Assembly (NCBI GenBank): GCA_902771595.1
Contig: CACXXH010000004.1
Coordinates: 18,329 to 82,328 of the forward strand
Direction of reading: 5' to 3'
DNA: 64,000 nt
DNA from: Fibrobacter succinogenes
GTDB lineage: Bacteria > Fibrobacterota > Fibrobacteria > Fibrobacterales > Fibrobacteraceae
Below, one piece after another: positions 53,051 to 62,679 of the stretch. The notes beneath the pieces are model-generated. The model saw nothing but the letters and a program-made list of their open reading frames with translations, made no database searches and had not been told where the DNA came from. The first letter of the stretch is position 1, and the number at the start of each line of letters is the position of its first letter. The position numbers were made by a program, and so were the translations under genes.

Positions 53051-54082
53051 TTAGCCCCAGACTTCGGTCTTGAGCTCGCGACCCCACATGTCCCTGAGGA
53101 CATCTTCGACGGTCTTGCCTTCGAAGAGGAGCGCATGGACGGAATTCACGATAGGCATCTCGACACCGAGCTTGTCGGCAAGGGCCTTGGTGCTCTTGCA
53201 GGTGGGCACGCCTTCGGCCACCATCTTCATGCCGGCCAAAATCTGGTCGATAGTTTCACCACGACCGATGTGTTCGCCCACATAGCGGTTGCGGCTATGC
53301 TGCGAGAGGCAGGTCACGATGAGGTCGCCCATGCCGGCGAGACCGGCAAACGTTTCGGGCTTTGCACCGAGCGCCTTGCCCAGGCGGCACATTTCGGCCT
53401 GGCCGCGCGTAAGGAGGGCTGCGCGGGAGTTGTCACCAATCTTGAACTTGCCGCTCGCCTCGAGCCCATAGAGCACGCCAGAGGCAATGGCAATCACGTT
53501 CTTCACGGAACCGCAGAGTTCCACGCCGATGATGTCGGTAGAGCTGTAAACGCGCAGGTAAGAGCAGCTCATCACCTTCTGCACGAACTTCGCAGATTCT
53601 TCGCTCACGCTCGCCGCCACGATGGCCGTCATGATATGGCGGCTAACTTCTTCGGCATGCGACGGACCGCTGAAGGCGACCATCTTTTCGTCGGTAAGCC
53701 AGGGCACGTTTTCGAGGAGCACTTCGCTCATCAGCTGGTTCGTACCTTCAAGGATACCCTTCGTAGCGCATACGACAACGGGTTCCTTGCCCTTCGCCGG
53801 AGTCCACTTGCCGAGATTCTTGGCAACACCGCCCATGAACTGGGACGGCACCACGATAAGCACCATGTCGCAGCCTTCGAGAGCGGCATTCATGTCGGTC
53901 GTGTACTTGAAATCCGCCGGGAAAATCACGCCGGGGAGTTTGTCCTTGTACTGGTGTTCCGTGGAAAGCAAATCCACTTCGGCCTGCGAGTTTGTCCAGA
54001 AAGAGACTTCGCATTTATTTTCATAAACCACCTGACCGAGAGTCAGGCCCCATCCACCAGTACCTAAAACTGTAACCTTCAT
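53051..54082 (-). CDS. gpsA: Glycerol-3-phosphate dehydrogenase (NAD(P)+)
   Basis: 343 residues. It makes sn-glycerol-3-phosphate from DHAP for phospholipids. N-terminal GTGGWGLTLGQV, ATKGILEGTNQLMSEV, FSGPSHAEEVSRH and the catalytic Lys region GSVKNVIAIASGVLYGLE; GLAGMGDLIVTC is in the C-terminal domain. With plsY upstream on the same strand it supplies the acyl acceptor for the next step. Confidence 0.95.
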   Translation of the reverse strand: MKVTVLGTGGWGLTLGQVVYENKCEVSFWTNSQAEVDLLSTEHQYKDKLPGVIFPADFKYTTDMNAALEGCDMVLIVVPSQFMGGVAKNLGKWTPAKGKEPVVVCATKGILEGTNQLMSEVLLENVPWLTDEKMVAFSGPSHAEEVSRHIMTAIVAASVSEESAKFVQKVMSCSYLRVYSSTDIIGVELCGSVKNVIAIASGVLYGLEASGKFKIGDNSRAALLTRGQAEMCRLGKALGAKPETFAGLAGMGDLIVTCLSQHSRNRYVGEHIGRGETIDQILAGMKMVAEGVPTCKSTKALADKLGVEMPIVNSVHALLFEGKTVEDVLRDMWGRELKTEVWG

Positions 54083-54099
54083 AATATCGTTCCTAATTT

Positions 54100-54190
54100 A
54101 AACAACAGTTACTAGTCAATAGTTACCAGTTACTAGAATGCTCGAAAAAACAGCCTAGCAACTCGGAACTCAGAACTAATAACTCCTATA
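54100..54190. repeat. Short tandem AGTTACTAG / AACTCAGAACT repeat
   Basis: Between gpsA and plsY the gap reads AGTTACTAGTCAATAG, TTACCAGTTACTAG and, 30 bases on, AACTCGGAACTCAGAACTA: degenerate heptamer-like units of two kinds. It differs in sequence from the TGTGTAATG elements. No hairpin with a T tail; the gap also must hold a promoter for gpsA if it is not co-transcribed. Confidence 0.55.
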
Positions 54191-54209
54191 CCTATACAAT
54201 CTACAATAT

Positions 54210-54887
54210 TTACGCTTTCGGAGTCTTGCGTTTGCTGCCAAAACCGTTCTCGGTGCCGTTCATAAGGCGCTTGATATTGGACTTGTGCTTCACAATCACG
54301 AAAACGGCCACTATAAGGCAGGTAATCATCAATCCCAGGTTGATATCGTCCGGCGGGAAGGGCAACTTGAAATAGCCCATCACGCCCAGAGCGCCGAGGG
54401 CGACACAGGCGCCGATGCTACCGACAGACACGTACTTGGTCGAGAACGTGAGCACGACCCACACCCCGAGGCACGCAAGCGCCGTAATCGGGCAAAGCGC
54501 GAGGAAAACGCCCAGAGCGGCAAGAACACCCTTGCCCCCGCGGAAACCGGCAAAGCAGGTGAAGCTGTGCCCGAGAATCACGAGGATACCCGCGACAAGC
54601 GGAACCCAACTAGAATAGTCGGCACCGCCGGCGGCCACCTGCATTTCGCACAACCTCATGGCAATCCAGGGGCCGAAGAACCCCTTGAGCAAATCCAAGA
54701 ACACCACGGGGAGCGCAGGCTTCCAACCGAGCACGCGGAACGTGTTGGTGAGGCCCGCATTCTTGGAGCCGTAGTCCCTAATGTCGAACGACTTTCCCTT
54801 TGCGAGCTTTGCTATCCATATGGCGCTGGGAATCGACCCCAGCAAGTACGCTATTGGAAGACTCAGTAAACTGTTCAAGTTCTTCAT
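54210..54887 (-). CDS. plsY: Acyl-phosphate:glycerol-3-phosphate acyltransferase
   Basis: 225 residues, five membrane helices. It acylates glycerol-3-phosphate using acyl-phosphate, the first step of phosphatidate synthesis. Family signatures: LPIAYLLGSIPSAIWIAKLAKG, DIRDYGSKNAGLTN and HSFTCFAGFRGGKGVLAALG. The N-terminus is fixed by conservation, so the gene overlaps the 3' end of der by 110 bases in another frame. With gpsA and the fused PlsC at 29624 the window has all enzymes from DHAP to phosphatidate except PlsX. Confidence 0.93.
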   Translation of the reverse strand: MKNLNSLLSLPIAYLLGSIPSAIWIAKLAKGKSFDIRDYGSKNAGLTNTFRVLGWKPALPVVFLDLLKGFFGPWIAMRLCEMQVAAGGADYSSWVPLVAGILVILGHSFTCFAGFRGGKGVLAALGVFLALCPITALACLGVWVVLTFSTKYVSVGSIGACVALGALGVMGYFKLPFPPDDINLGLMITCLIVAVFVIVKHKSNIKRLMNGTENGFGSKRKTPKA

Positions 54888-56220
54888 CCTTTCTGAGAGT
54901 TAACTTCTGGTCGAAATTCAAGCGGAGGGGTGCACCCTGCAGCTGGAATTCCTCATAAAACTTTTTGAGCAAGTAACGCTTGTACGACTCGTCCACCAGT
55001 TCGGGCGTGCGGGTCTCGATAGCGATAACGGGCGGCTCCACCATGATCTGGCATGCGCGCGTAAGCGACACCACGCGGGCGTTGTGGCTCGGCGGAGCCT
55101 TCTCTTGCAAGAAGTTCGCAAAGCTTTCGGCGACGCGGTCGCGGCCCAGCACACGGCGGCAGTTGGCATACACGGTCTGTATCGCCTGCACCACACGGTT
55201 GATGCGCTGGCCTTCTTTAGCGCTGATCGAAATGATGGGCACGTACTCGAGCATCGGTTCGCGTTCGAGCATTTCCTTGACCATGTGGTCGAAACTCTTC
55301 TCCGTCTTGTTCGGGAGAATGTCCCACTTGTTCAAAACCACCACAAGGCCCTTGCCCGCCTTGCGGATTTCGGTAATGATGCGGAAGTCCTGCACTTCGA
55401 GCCCGCGGGTGCAATCCACCATCAGCACGGACACGTCGGAGCGGCGCACACTTTCGAGCGTACGCATGTTGCTGAAGATTTCGACTTCGTCTTCGACCTT
55501 CGCCTTCTTGCGCAGGCCCGCCGTATCGGTCACCACGAACTTCTGGCCATCAACGACAAAATCGCAGTCGATGGAATCGCGGGTCGTACCCGGAATGTCA
55601 GAGACCACCGCGCGGTCTTCGTTCAGCAGGCGGTTCAACAGCGTGCTCTTGCCCGCATTCGGGCGACCGAGGATGGCGAAACGGATGGGGCGTTCTTCCC
55701 TGCGTTCTCCGCGTACGGGAGTCGGGAGCACCGATATGACTTCGTCCAGCAGGCTCAGGCAAGCATAACCCGTAAGCGCACTGATGGTGCGGGGCAAGCC
55801 GAAACCAAGCTTGAGGAACTCGTAACTTTCCTGGCGGTCACCCTGCTGCTCGCTCTTGTTCGCCACGAGAATCACCTTCTTGTCTTCTTTATGGACAAGG
55901 CGCGCGAACTGCTGGTCGAGCTTGGTAATGCCCACGCGGACATCCACCATGAAGAGCACCAGGTCGGATTCCTTCACGGCGTTGAAAATCTGCGCACGGA
56001 CGCTGTCGGCCAACACGTCGATGGTATCGTCGGGCAAGAATCCGCCCGTATCGACCACCGTAAACTCATGGCCCTTGTAATTGGCCGTCTGGTAATGCCT
56101 ATCGCGGGTAACGCCGTCACGGTCAGAAACGACCGCGGCTCGCCGCCCCAGGATCCGGTTAAAAAGAGAGGACTTCCCAACATTTGGGCGTCCGATAATA
56201 CATACGACAGGTAATTTCAT
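54778..56220 (-). CDS. der: Ribosome-assembly GTPase Der (EngA)
   Basis: 480 residues. Two tandem GTPase domains: GRPNVGKSSLFNRI, DTGGF and NKSE in the first; GRPNAGKSTLLNRL, DTAGL and NKWD in the second; then a KH-like domain ending with APLRLNFDQ. Normal Der stops about there; this one continues ~40 polar residues, a tail that exists because the frame runs on through the start of plsY. Start at 56220 gives MKLPVVCIIGRPN. Confidence 0.95.
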   Translation of the reverse strand: MKLPVVCIIGRPNVGKSSLFNRILGRRAAVVSDRDGVTRDRHYQTANYKGHEFTVVDTGGFLPDDTIDVLADSVRAQIFNAVKESDLVLFMVDVRVGITKLDQQFARLVHKEDKKVILVANKSEQQGDRQESYEFLKLGFGLPRTISALTGYACLSLLDEVISVLPTPVRGERREERPIRFAILGRPNAGKSTLLNRLLNEDRAVVSDIPGTTRDSIDCDFVVDGQKFVVTDTAGLRKKAKVEDEVEIFSNMRTLESVRRSDVSVLMVDCTRGLEVQDFRIITEIRKAGKGLVVVLNKWDILPNKTEKSFDHMVKEMLEREPMLEYVPIISISAKEGQRINRVVQAIQTVYANCRRVLGRDRVAESFANFLQEKAPPSHNARVVSLTRACQIMVEPPVIAIETRTPELVDESYKRYLLKKFYEEFQLQGAPLRLNFDQKLTLRKDEELEQFTESSNSVLAGVDSQRHMDSKARKGKVVRH

Positions 56221-56254
56221 CGTATGTAAATATAGAAAAACAAAGGGAGAAAAC

Positions 56255-57142
56255 CTAGAGCGTAAAGCCGCGGCGGAAGTTCTCGATGAGGCAGCAGCTG
56301 ATGCTTACGTCGGTTTCGTACTCGGGAATGTCCTCGCGCTTGACCCACATGGCTTCGGAGAGTTCCTCCTTCTGCATGCGGATGGTGTCGTCGCCGTCGA
56401 GTTCGGCGGTGAATCCCGCAATCATCGAATCGCTGAACGGCCACGGCTGCGAACCGAAATAGCGGATATTCTTCACGCGGAGGCCCGCCTCTTCCATCAC
56501 CTCGCGGTGAACGGCCTGTTCGAGGCTCTCGCCCACTTCCACAAAGCCCGAAATCAAGAAGAGACGCGGGTTCGGATTGTCGATGTTGTGGGCCATCAAA
56601 AGCTTGTCGCCGTTGCGGACCGCAACGATGACCACCGGCGAGATGCGCGGGTACACGACGTTCCCGCATTTTGGACAAACTATAGAACGTTCATGGTCAC
56701 CGCGGATAGTCACGTTCCCGCACTTGCCGCAGAACTTGTTCAGCGATTCCCAATGCGCGATATGGACCGCGGTAGCGCCGCCCATGCGTTCCACGGGATT
56801 CATGGTGCGGAAAGTGCGGCTGCCCATAAATTCGTAGCCTTCAGGCGTCGCGACAGTATCGGCCGGCTTCGCCTCGATGCTATCGTCCAGGAAAAACGCC
56901 ATATCGTCGATGCTGAAAAGGTAGTGGCCTTCGAAATCGGCAAGCGTCTTGCCTTCAAGCGCAAGGAGTTCGCCCACGCGGGGAATAGCGTAACCAACGG
57001 CCGAAGCGCCTTCCTGGCCGGAAGTTGCGACCTTCTTCAAAAGGGTCTTCGCACCGTCGTAGCGGATAACAAAATCCGTAGGCTTGGGGTCACAAACCTT
57101 GAATTCGTTATTCAGCACGTGAGGCAAAATGTCATGAATCAT
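56255..57142 (-). CDS. nudC: NADH pyrophosphatase / RNA decapping Nudix enzyme
   Basis: 295 residues. It cleaves NAD(H) to NMN(H) and AMP and removes NAD caps from RNA. Zinc site of two Cys pairs (CGKCG and CPKCG, residues ~138-160), Nudix box GFVEVGESLEQAVHREVMEEAG, and the family-specific SQPWPFSDS that distinguishes NudC. Start at 57142 (MIHDILPHVL) preferred over one 12 codons upstream. It follows speA on the same strand by 45 bases. Confidence 0.93.
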   Translation of the reverse strand: MIHDILPHVLNNEFKVCDPKPTDFVIRYDGAKTLLKKVATSGQEGASAVGYAIPRVGELLALEGKTLADFEGHYLFSIDDMAFFLDDSIEAKPADTVATPEGYEFMGSRTFRTMNPVERMGGATAVHIAHWESLNKFCGKCGNVTIRGDHERSIVCPKCGNVVYPRISPVVIVAVRNGDKLLMAHNIDNPNPRLFLISGFVEVGESLEQAVHREVMEEAGLRVKNIRYFGSQPWPFSDSMIAGFTAELDGDDTIRMQKEELSEAMWVKREDIPEYETDVSISCCLIENFRRGFTL

Positions 57143-57187
57143 AAGAACTTCACTATGCCCTCGGCAAGCCCAGGGCACTGTTCGAAA

Positions 57188-59086
<1,899 letters not shown>

Positions 59087-59097
59087 TTCAGGTCTCT

Positions 59098-60372
59098 CTA
59101 GTCAACGAGAACGGGATTGAAGTTTTCCTGCCACGGGAGGCCGTACTTGGTGAGGGCTTCCATGAACGGATCAGGGTCGAACTCTTCGACGGTATGCACG
59201 CCCGGCTTGTTCCACTTGCCGGTGAGCACCATCATAGCGCCGCACATGGCCGGAACGCCAGTCGTGTAGGCTATAGCCTGGCTGCCGAGTTCCTTGTAGC
59301 ATTCCTGGTGGTCGCAGACGTTGTACAGGTAGTACGTCTTGTCCTTGCCGTCCTTCTTGCCCTTGAAGATACAACCGATGTTGGTCTTGCCCACCGTACG
59401 GGGGCCGAGGCTTGCCGGATCCGGGAGGAGAGCCTTCAAGAACTGGATAGGCACGATGTCCTGGCCCTGGAACTTGATGGGCTGAGTGGAGAGCATGCCC
59501 ACGTCTTCGAGGCAACGCATGTGGTCGAGGTAGCTCTGGCCGAACGTCATGAAGAAGCGAATGCGCTTCACGCCCGGGATGTTCTGGGCGAGGGATTCAA
59601 TTTCTTCGTGGTGCAGCAAGTACATGTCCTTCTGGCCAACCTGGTCGAAGTTGTACACGCGCTTGATGCTCATGGCGGGGATTTCAACCCAGTGGCCCTT
59701 GCCGTTCTCGTCGGTGTCCCAGTAGCTGCCCGGGGCGGAGACTTCGCGGAGGTTGATTTCGGGGTTGAAGTTCGTCGCAAACTTGTAGCCGTGATCGCCA
59801 CCGTTGCAGTCGAGGATGTCGATTTCCTCGATGGTGTCGAACTGGTGCTTCAAAGCGTAGGCGCAGTAGGCCTGAGAAACACCCGGGTCGAAGCCGGAGC
59901 CGAGCAGTGCCGTAAGGCCGGCCTTTTCAAACTTTTCTTTATAAGCCCACTGCCAGCTGTAGTCGAAGTAGGCGCTGAAACCCTGTTCCTTGCAGCGCTT
60001 GTCGTAGACCTTGCGCCATTCCGGATCGTCGATGTTTTCGGGCTCGTAGTTCGCCGTGTCCATGTAGTTCACGCCACATTCGAGGCAGGCGTCCATGATG
60101 GCGAGGTCCTGGTACGGAAGCGCGATGTTCATCACCAGGTCGGGCTTGTATTCCTTAATCAGAGCAGAGACATTCTCGGCCTTGTCGGCGTCGACGGCTG
60201 CAGTCGTGATGACCGTCTTTGTATTCGGGCGGAGTTCCTGGGCCAGCTTTTCGCAGTTTTCGCGATGGCGGCTTGCGATACAGATTTCGCTAAAAACTTC
60301 GCTGCAGGTGCAGCACTTCTTGATAGCAACTGTGGCAACGGCGCCACAACCGATAATCAATGCTCTTGCCAT
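59098..60372 (-). CDS. Saccharopine-dehydrogenase family, probable carboxynorspermidine synthase
   Basis: 424 residues. Rossmann motif LIIGCGAVATVAIKKCC at the N-terminus, NIALPYQDLAIMDACLECGVNYMDTANYE, and LLGSGFDPGVSQAYCAYA, which match the carboxy(nor)spermidine dehydrogenase branch rather than lysine enzymes. It reductively joins aspartate semialdehyde with a diamine in the aspartate-dependent spermidine route. The partner decarboxylase (NspC) is not in the window. Start ATG 60372 has AGGA upstream; six more residues are possible. It precedes speA, which fits polyamine synthesis. Confidence 0.88.
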   Translation of the reverse strand: MARALIIGCGAVATVAIKKCCTCSEVFSEICIASRHRENCEKLAQELRPNTKTVITTAAVDADKAENVSALIKEYKPDLVMNIALPYQDLAIMDACLECGVNYMDTANYEPENIDDPEWRKVYDKRCKEQGFSAYFDYSWQWAYKEKFEKAGLTALLGSGFDPGVSQAYCAYALKHQFDTIEEIDILDCNGGDHGYKFATNFNPEINLREVSAPGSYWDTDENGKGHWVEIPAMSIKRVYNFDQVGQKDMYLLHHEEIESLAQNIPGVKRIRFFMTFGQSYLDHMRCLEDVGMLSTQPIKFQGQDIVPIQFLKALLPDPASLGPRTVGKTNIGCIFKGKKDGKDKTYYLYNVCDHQECYKELGSQAIAYTTGVPAMCGAMMVLTGKWNKPGVHTVEEFDPDPFMEALTKYGLPWQENFNPVLVD

Positions 60373-60422
60373 TTTTTGTTTTTTCCTCACTTGGTGATGG
60401 TTAGCCCCATAAATTTAGGAAA

Positions 60423-60443
60423 AACTGGATGGTAATTCCAGTT
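60423..60443 (-). terminator. Hairpin at the lipoprotein gene end
   Basis: Stem AACTGGA/TCCAGTT with a 7-base loop overlapping the stop codon; read on the minus strand it ends in TTTT. Weak but well placed as terminator of the FISUMP lipoprotein gene. Confidence 0.5.
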
Positions 60444-61947
60444 ATCTATCTGCAATTTCGTCTTTTAGACAGCGGATAGAGTTAAAGCCCGACTTGAACA
60501 CGGCCGTATCGGCCATATATTCGGAATATACCACATGGCGTTCGTCCAGAGTGTAGACGTGAGCACGCTTATCTATGAAAGAAGGAATGATATCATAATA
60601 AGGTTCTGCAGTCCACAAGAATGCCGAGCCCCCGTATGTGGCGTAAATGTCATTATCTGTTGTATCAACACGCCCTGCGCCCACTAGCGCAAAACCGTAT
60701 TCGTCGTCGCCAGGATCTTTGTCCCAGCCAACGTTAGACTTCAACGCATGAGCATTCTTGTACGCACCACCAATGGATTCCAAAAGTTCAGCGAATTCAA
60801 TGCGGTTCGGCAAATGCCAACCTTCAGGGCAAATCCCTCGAATATTTTTCTGACTAACATGCTTCGTCAAGAAGGAATAGTCGAAAGCCCCGGAATCCAT
60901 AGCCGCAGCCCAAGTGTAAAGTCGCCCATAAAATTTATTCGAATCCGGATCATCCAAGTATGCCGATTTCACGCGTCCTTCAAGAACAGGCGTCTTTACG
61001 CTATCGGCGTAATTGAGATTTTCCGCCATCCACGTCTGCCTTCCGATAGTCACCGTCTTATACGTCTGCTCGTCACGGGCATCCGTAAATTCACCCTTCT
61101 TCACAGTCGACGGATCAACAAGTACATCATGCCGTTCGTAATTCTTTATGCAACGGACAGAAAGTCCCGAAGCCTTGGTCGCCGCATATATGGCATCCCA
61201 TACATCGCTTTTGTGCATATAGGCTCGAGCCGTAGAATCCGAGAGTTCCATGGTTGTCCAGAAATAGGCGTTCCAGGTTTCCAGAATCGTTGTACCGCTC
61301 ATACTGTAGTAAAACTGACCCGCAGGCAGGAATGTAAGCCCATAGACGTTCGTATAGAGGGAATCTTCCCATTTCACGGCACCCGTGCGGAAAAGTTTCT
61401 TTTGGTAAAAAACGGGACCGTCTATCTCCTCATATTCAAGAACATGCCACCCTTCAGGGCAAATTCCCTGGAAGTTTTTAGGTACCGAGCAAACCGTCAT
61501 AAAGCCACAGCCGGATTTAGCAGAATCCATCGCCACAGCATACGTGTACAGACGTCCGAACAAATCGCAATTTTCACGGGCACACCACGTATGGACCGTA
61601 TCGCCAACATCGTAGTTCAGGTTTTCGGCCATCCATGTCTTTCCGTCAAACTCTATGGTCTTGTAGACCTTATTATCGCGAGAGTCCACAAGTTCGCCAT
61701 AAGACAATCCTGGATTCATGTAATCCCAAGCGGTGATTACGGAACTAGAACTCTTAGCGCTGCTGGAGCTTTCTTCCACCGATGAATACGGTTCAATGCT
61801 ACTTGAAATTTCATCTACGGAACTGGAATCTCCAGGCAAAAGGATACTGGGATCATCGTCGCCACACGCTCCTAATACTAGGGCGACGAAAGCGGATGTT
61901 GCAATCAACAAGCGTAAAGAATGGTTTTGAAAAGATTCCCCTTTCAT
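60442..61947 (-). CDS. Lipoprotein with two Fibrobacter major paralogous (FISUMP) domains
   Basis: 501 residues. Lipobox VLGACG (Cys near residue 28), then an Asp/Ser-rich linker (SSSVDEISSS, SSSSAKSSSS), and two FISUMP domains (~80-270 and ~285-495). Both repeat the pattern DSRD-x-K/Q-x-YKT, WMAENLNY, FGRLYTYAVAMDS/YGRLYTWAAAMDS and ICPEGWHL. The family is greatly expanded in Fibrobacter and its function is unknown; the architecture suggests surface exposure. The start at 61947 gives a normal lipoprotein signal. Confidence 0.92.
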   Translation of the reverse strand: MKGESFQNHSLRLLIATSAFVALVLGACGDDDPSILLPGDSSSVDEISSSIEPYSSVEESSSSAKSSSSVITAWDYMNPGLSYGELVDSRDNKVYKTIEFDGKTWMAENLNYDVGDTVHTWCARENCDLFGRLYTYAVAMDSAKSGCGFMTVCSVPKNFQGICPEGWHVLEYEEIDGPVFYQKKLFRTGAVKWEDSLYTNVYGLTFLPAGQFYYSMSGTTILETWNAYFWTTMELSDSTARAYMHKSDVWDAIYAATKASGLSVRCIKNYERHDVLVDPSTVKKGEFTDARDEQTYKTVTIGRQTWMAENLNYADSVKTPVLEGRVKSAYLDDPDSNKFYGRLYTWAAAMDSGAFDYSFLTKHVSQKNIRGICPEGWHLPNRIEFAELLESIGGAYKNAHALKSNVGWDKDPGDDEYGFALVGAGRVDTTDNDIYATYGGSAFLWTAEPYYDIIPSFIDKRAHVYTLDERHVVYSEYMADTAVFKSGFNSIRCLKDEIADR

Positions 61948-61959
61948 ACTTATTTTCTC

Positions 61960-62679
61960 CTATTTCTGCTTCTCAATAAAACTGCAGTCTTCAAGCATTT
62001 CCTTTATCGTATCCAGCGAATTGAACATGATGACGTCCAAAATGGAAAGCCCCGGAACGAATGCGTTATAGAACTGCTTGTAGGGCCGGATATTGGGATG
62101 AATGAATTTCAGCGTAACTCCGTGTTTTTCAAAGTCATCAAAATGATACAGGTCCTGCCCGCCTACGGCGTTGAGATAAGTATCTCCCCCGAGCCGGTGA
62201 CAGAAATCGTAAATGCGGTATTCCCGCTTGTAGTTGTCGTTGCCCGGTATTTCGGAACTTCTTATGAATTTCGTGTTTATCCCGAGGAACCGGCAAACAT
62301 CCTTTATCGACTGGAAAAGGAACTCCGCGACATTGCGCTCCGGATTGTCCAAAATCGCCTTCACGAGGTTATAACCCGCATCGAACTGCGGTGCCTTGCG
62401 GTAGGCGCGATAAACGGTATTCAGTTTCAGTCCAACATCAAAATCGACAAATTCAGTCTCGTTTATTTTCTTGAAAGACGTAATGTGTTTCACTTCCAGT
62501 CCAAAGAAAAAAGGTTCCCCGTTAATGAGGATCCTATTCCTCTGAATCCACCCACGCTTAATGAAATTGTAATTGTCGCCAATCAGAAACAAATCGGCGG
62601 CATTGACGAGCTGCCAGAATCCAATATATGGGAGAAAATAAGGCTGGTTTCCTGCGATAATCAAAGTACATCCCCGCAA
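61960..62679 (-). CDS. WbqC-family protein
   Basis: 239 residues. Opening IIAGNQPYFLPYIGFWQLVNAADLFLIGDNYNFIKRGWIQRNRIL matches the WbqC family pattern (I-x-Q-P-x-Y-x-P-x-x-G, then G-W-x-x-R-N), found in O-antigen and glycan gene clusters; biochemical role unresolved. It overlaps the upstream ATP-grasp-like ORF by 19 bases, so the two are coupled and possibly act on the same substrate. Confidence 0.85.
   Translation of the reverse strand: MRGCTLIIAGNQPYFLPYIGFWQLVNAADLFLIGDNYNFIKRGWIQRNRILINGEPFFFGLEVKHITSFKKINETEFVDFDVGLKLNTVYRAYRKAPQFDAGYNLVKAILDNPERNVAEFLFQSIKDVCRFLGINTKFIRSSEIPGNDNYKREYRIYDFCHRLGGDTYLNAVGGQDLYHFDDFEKHGVTLKFIHPNIRPYKQFYNAFVPGLSILDVIMFNSLDTIKEMLEDCSFIEKQK

Noticed and set aside
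57156..57177. TGCCCT/AGGGCA stem between speA and nudC
   Set aside because: No T tail and the genes appear co-transcribed.
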